In this document: piece by piece, positions 63,625-64,000 of the stretch
Layout of the letters: the number at the start of each line of letters is the position of its first letter
How positions within the stretch are numbered: the stretch's first letter is position 1
Assembly: GCF_031755915.1 (NCBI RefSeq)
Contig: NC_083385.1
Location: forward strand, 11,677,001 to 11,741,000
DNA length: 64,000 nt
DNA from: Ziziphus jujuba
Taxonomy: Eukaryota; Streptophyta; Magnoliopsida; Rosales; Rhamnaceae
Reading direction: 5' to 3'
Notes under the pieces: model-generated
Seen by the model: only the letters and a program-made list of their open reading frames with translations
Databases searched by the model: none
Told to the model about the DNA's origin: nothing
Translations under genes and position numbers: made by a program

Positions 63625-63685
63625 ATGCACTTATGGGTAGTGGAGTTGATCCTGCAGAGGATCTCGATTGATACACGTGCTTGAG
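63625..63685 (+). other. 61-nt exon-like block in LTR A
   Basis: Preceded by ATATTTTAG and followed by TTGAGTG, so the donor GT has changed to TT in this copy. Stem GATCCT/AGGATC at 63648-63663. Confidence 0.45.
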
Positions 63686-64000
63686 TTGAGTGACCCACTT
63701 TCAAAATTATTTTTGGATGTTAAAATATACATTTTGTGTTAATTGGTTATTTGAAGAATATGTTTTGTGTTGAATATTTAGTAAACTTATATTTGGAATT
63801 TTGATGCCAAAATTGAATAAATTATAATTATTTGTGCACCAAGAAATATTTTGGTTTCAAGAATTTTATGGATATGGGATTTTGTTAATAATTGTTAAAC
63901 TTTATTGTTGGAATATGGTGTAATTAGAAATGCTTTCATGTGAATTTTAATATATGTTTAATATATGAAGGAATTTCCATTTAATTTTACAATGCCAATT

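Larger units (their letters stand above)
49917..64000 (+). mobile_element. LTR copy A (outer, forward), split by nested insertions
   Basis: Segments 49917-49945, 59110-59246 and 62720-64000 read as one forward copy once the inserts are removed: GTCCCAAATTATACCGAAAT... continues at GTTGACCGAGATTGATC and then CTAGTGGTACACC. It matches the order of copy C. Its left edge against copia is uncertain (49906-49918) because the TGTAACA start is not clear; its right end lies beyond the window. Confidence 0.75.

Overview
This is nuclear DNA of a flowering plant, most likely a eudicot and probably a woody rosid. Genes are intron-rich with GT-AG introns, intergenic DNA is AT-rich and full of (AT)n, (CT)n and poly(A) tracts, the proteins include a chloroplast zeaxanthin epoxidase and a remorin, and the right end is packed with LTR retrotransposons. 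I do not name a species. All exon models were built by hand from splice signals, frame continuity and family knowledge; in every complete model the exon lengths sum to a whole number of codons. Layout: (1) 57-2102, + strand: last seven exons of a CLASRP/SWAP-type SR splicing regulator. (2) 2.45-9.47 kb: AT-rich intergenic DNA. (3) 9770-10981, +: intronless 403-residue SMI1/KNR4-type protein with TATA box and CT-rich leader. (4) 15380-16362, -: 60S acidic ribosomal protein P2, three coding exons. (5) 17477-23080, -: zeaxanthin epoxidase, 16 exons, 669 residues, FAD monooxygenase plus C-terminal FHA domain. (6) 28267-30413, +: remorin, four exons, 372 residues. (7) 32633-36591, -: three-RRM RNA-binding protein, 13 exons, 358 residues, with one GC-AG intron and an intronic SINE. 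(8) 39359-41905, -: OBL/TLL1-type class-3 lipase, five exons including a 34-nt microexon, 464 residues. (9) 45122-47050: non-autonomous hAT-like element carrying a broken F-box/LRR gene fragment. (10) 48.3-49.9 kb: 5' end of a decayed Ty1/copia element. (11) 49.9-64 kb: a nest of very long LTRs of one family (called A-E here), inserted into each other with 5-bp target duplications and no internal coding region. The genes are single-copy housekeeping or stress genes rather than a cluster with one function. From memory, their order looks like an interleaving of two Arabidopsis segments (At4g36960-At4g36980 and At5g67020-At5g67050), as expected if this genome keeps the order that existed before the Arabidopsis lineage duplicated and lost genes. 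The most unusual material is in the LTR nest: four copies share an exactly 61-nt block bounded by a TTTTAG acceptor-like and an AG|GTGAGT donor-like sequence, with an invariant GATCCT/AGGATC stem inside. This suggests a conserved spliced, non-coding leader within the LTR.
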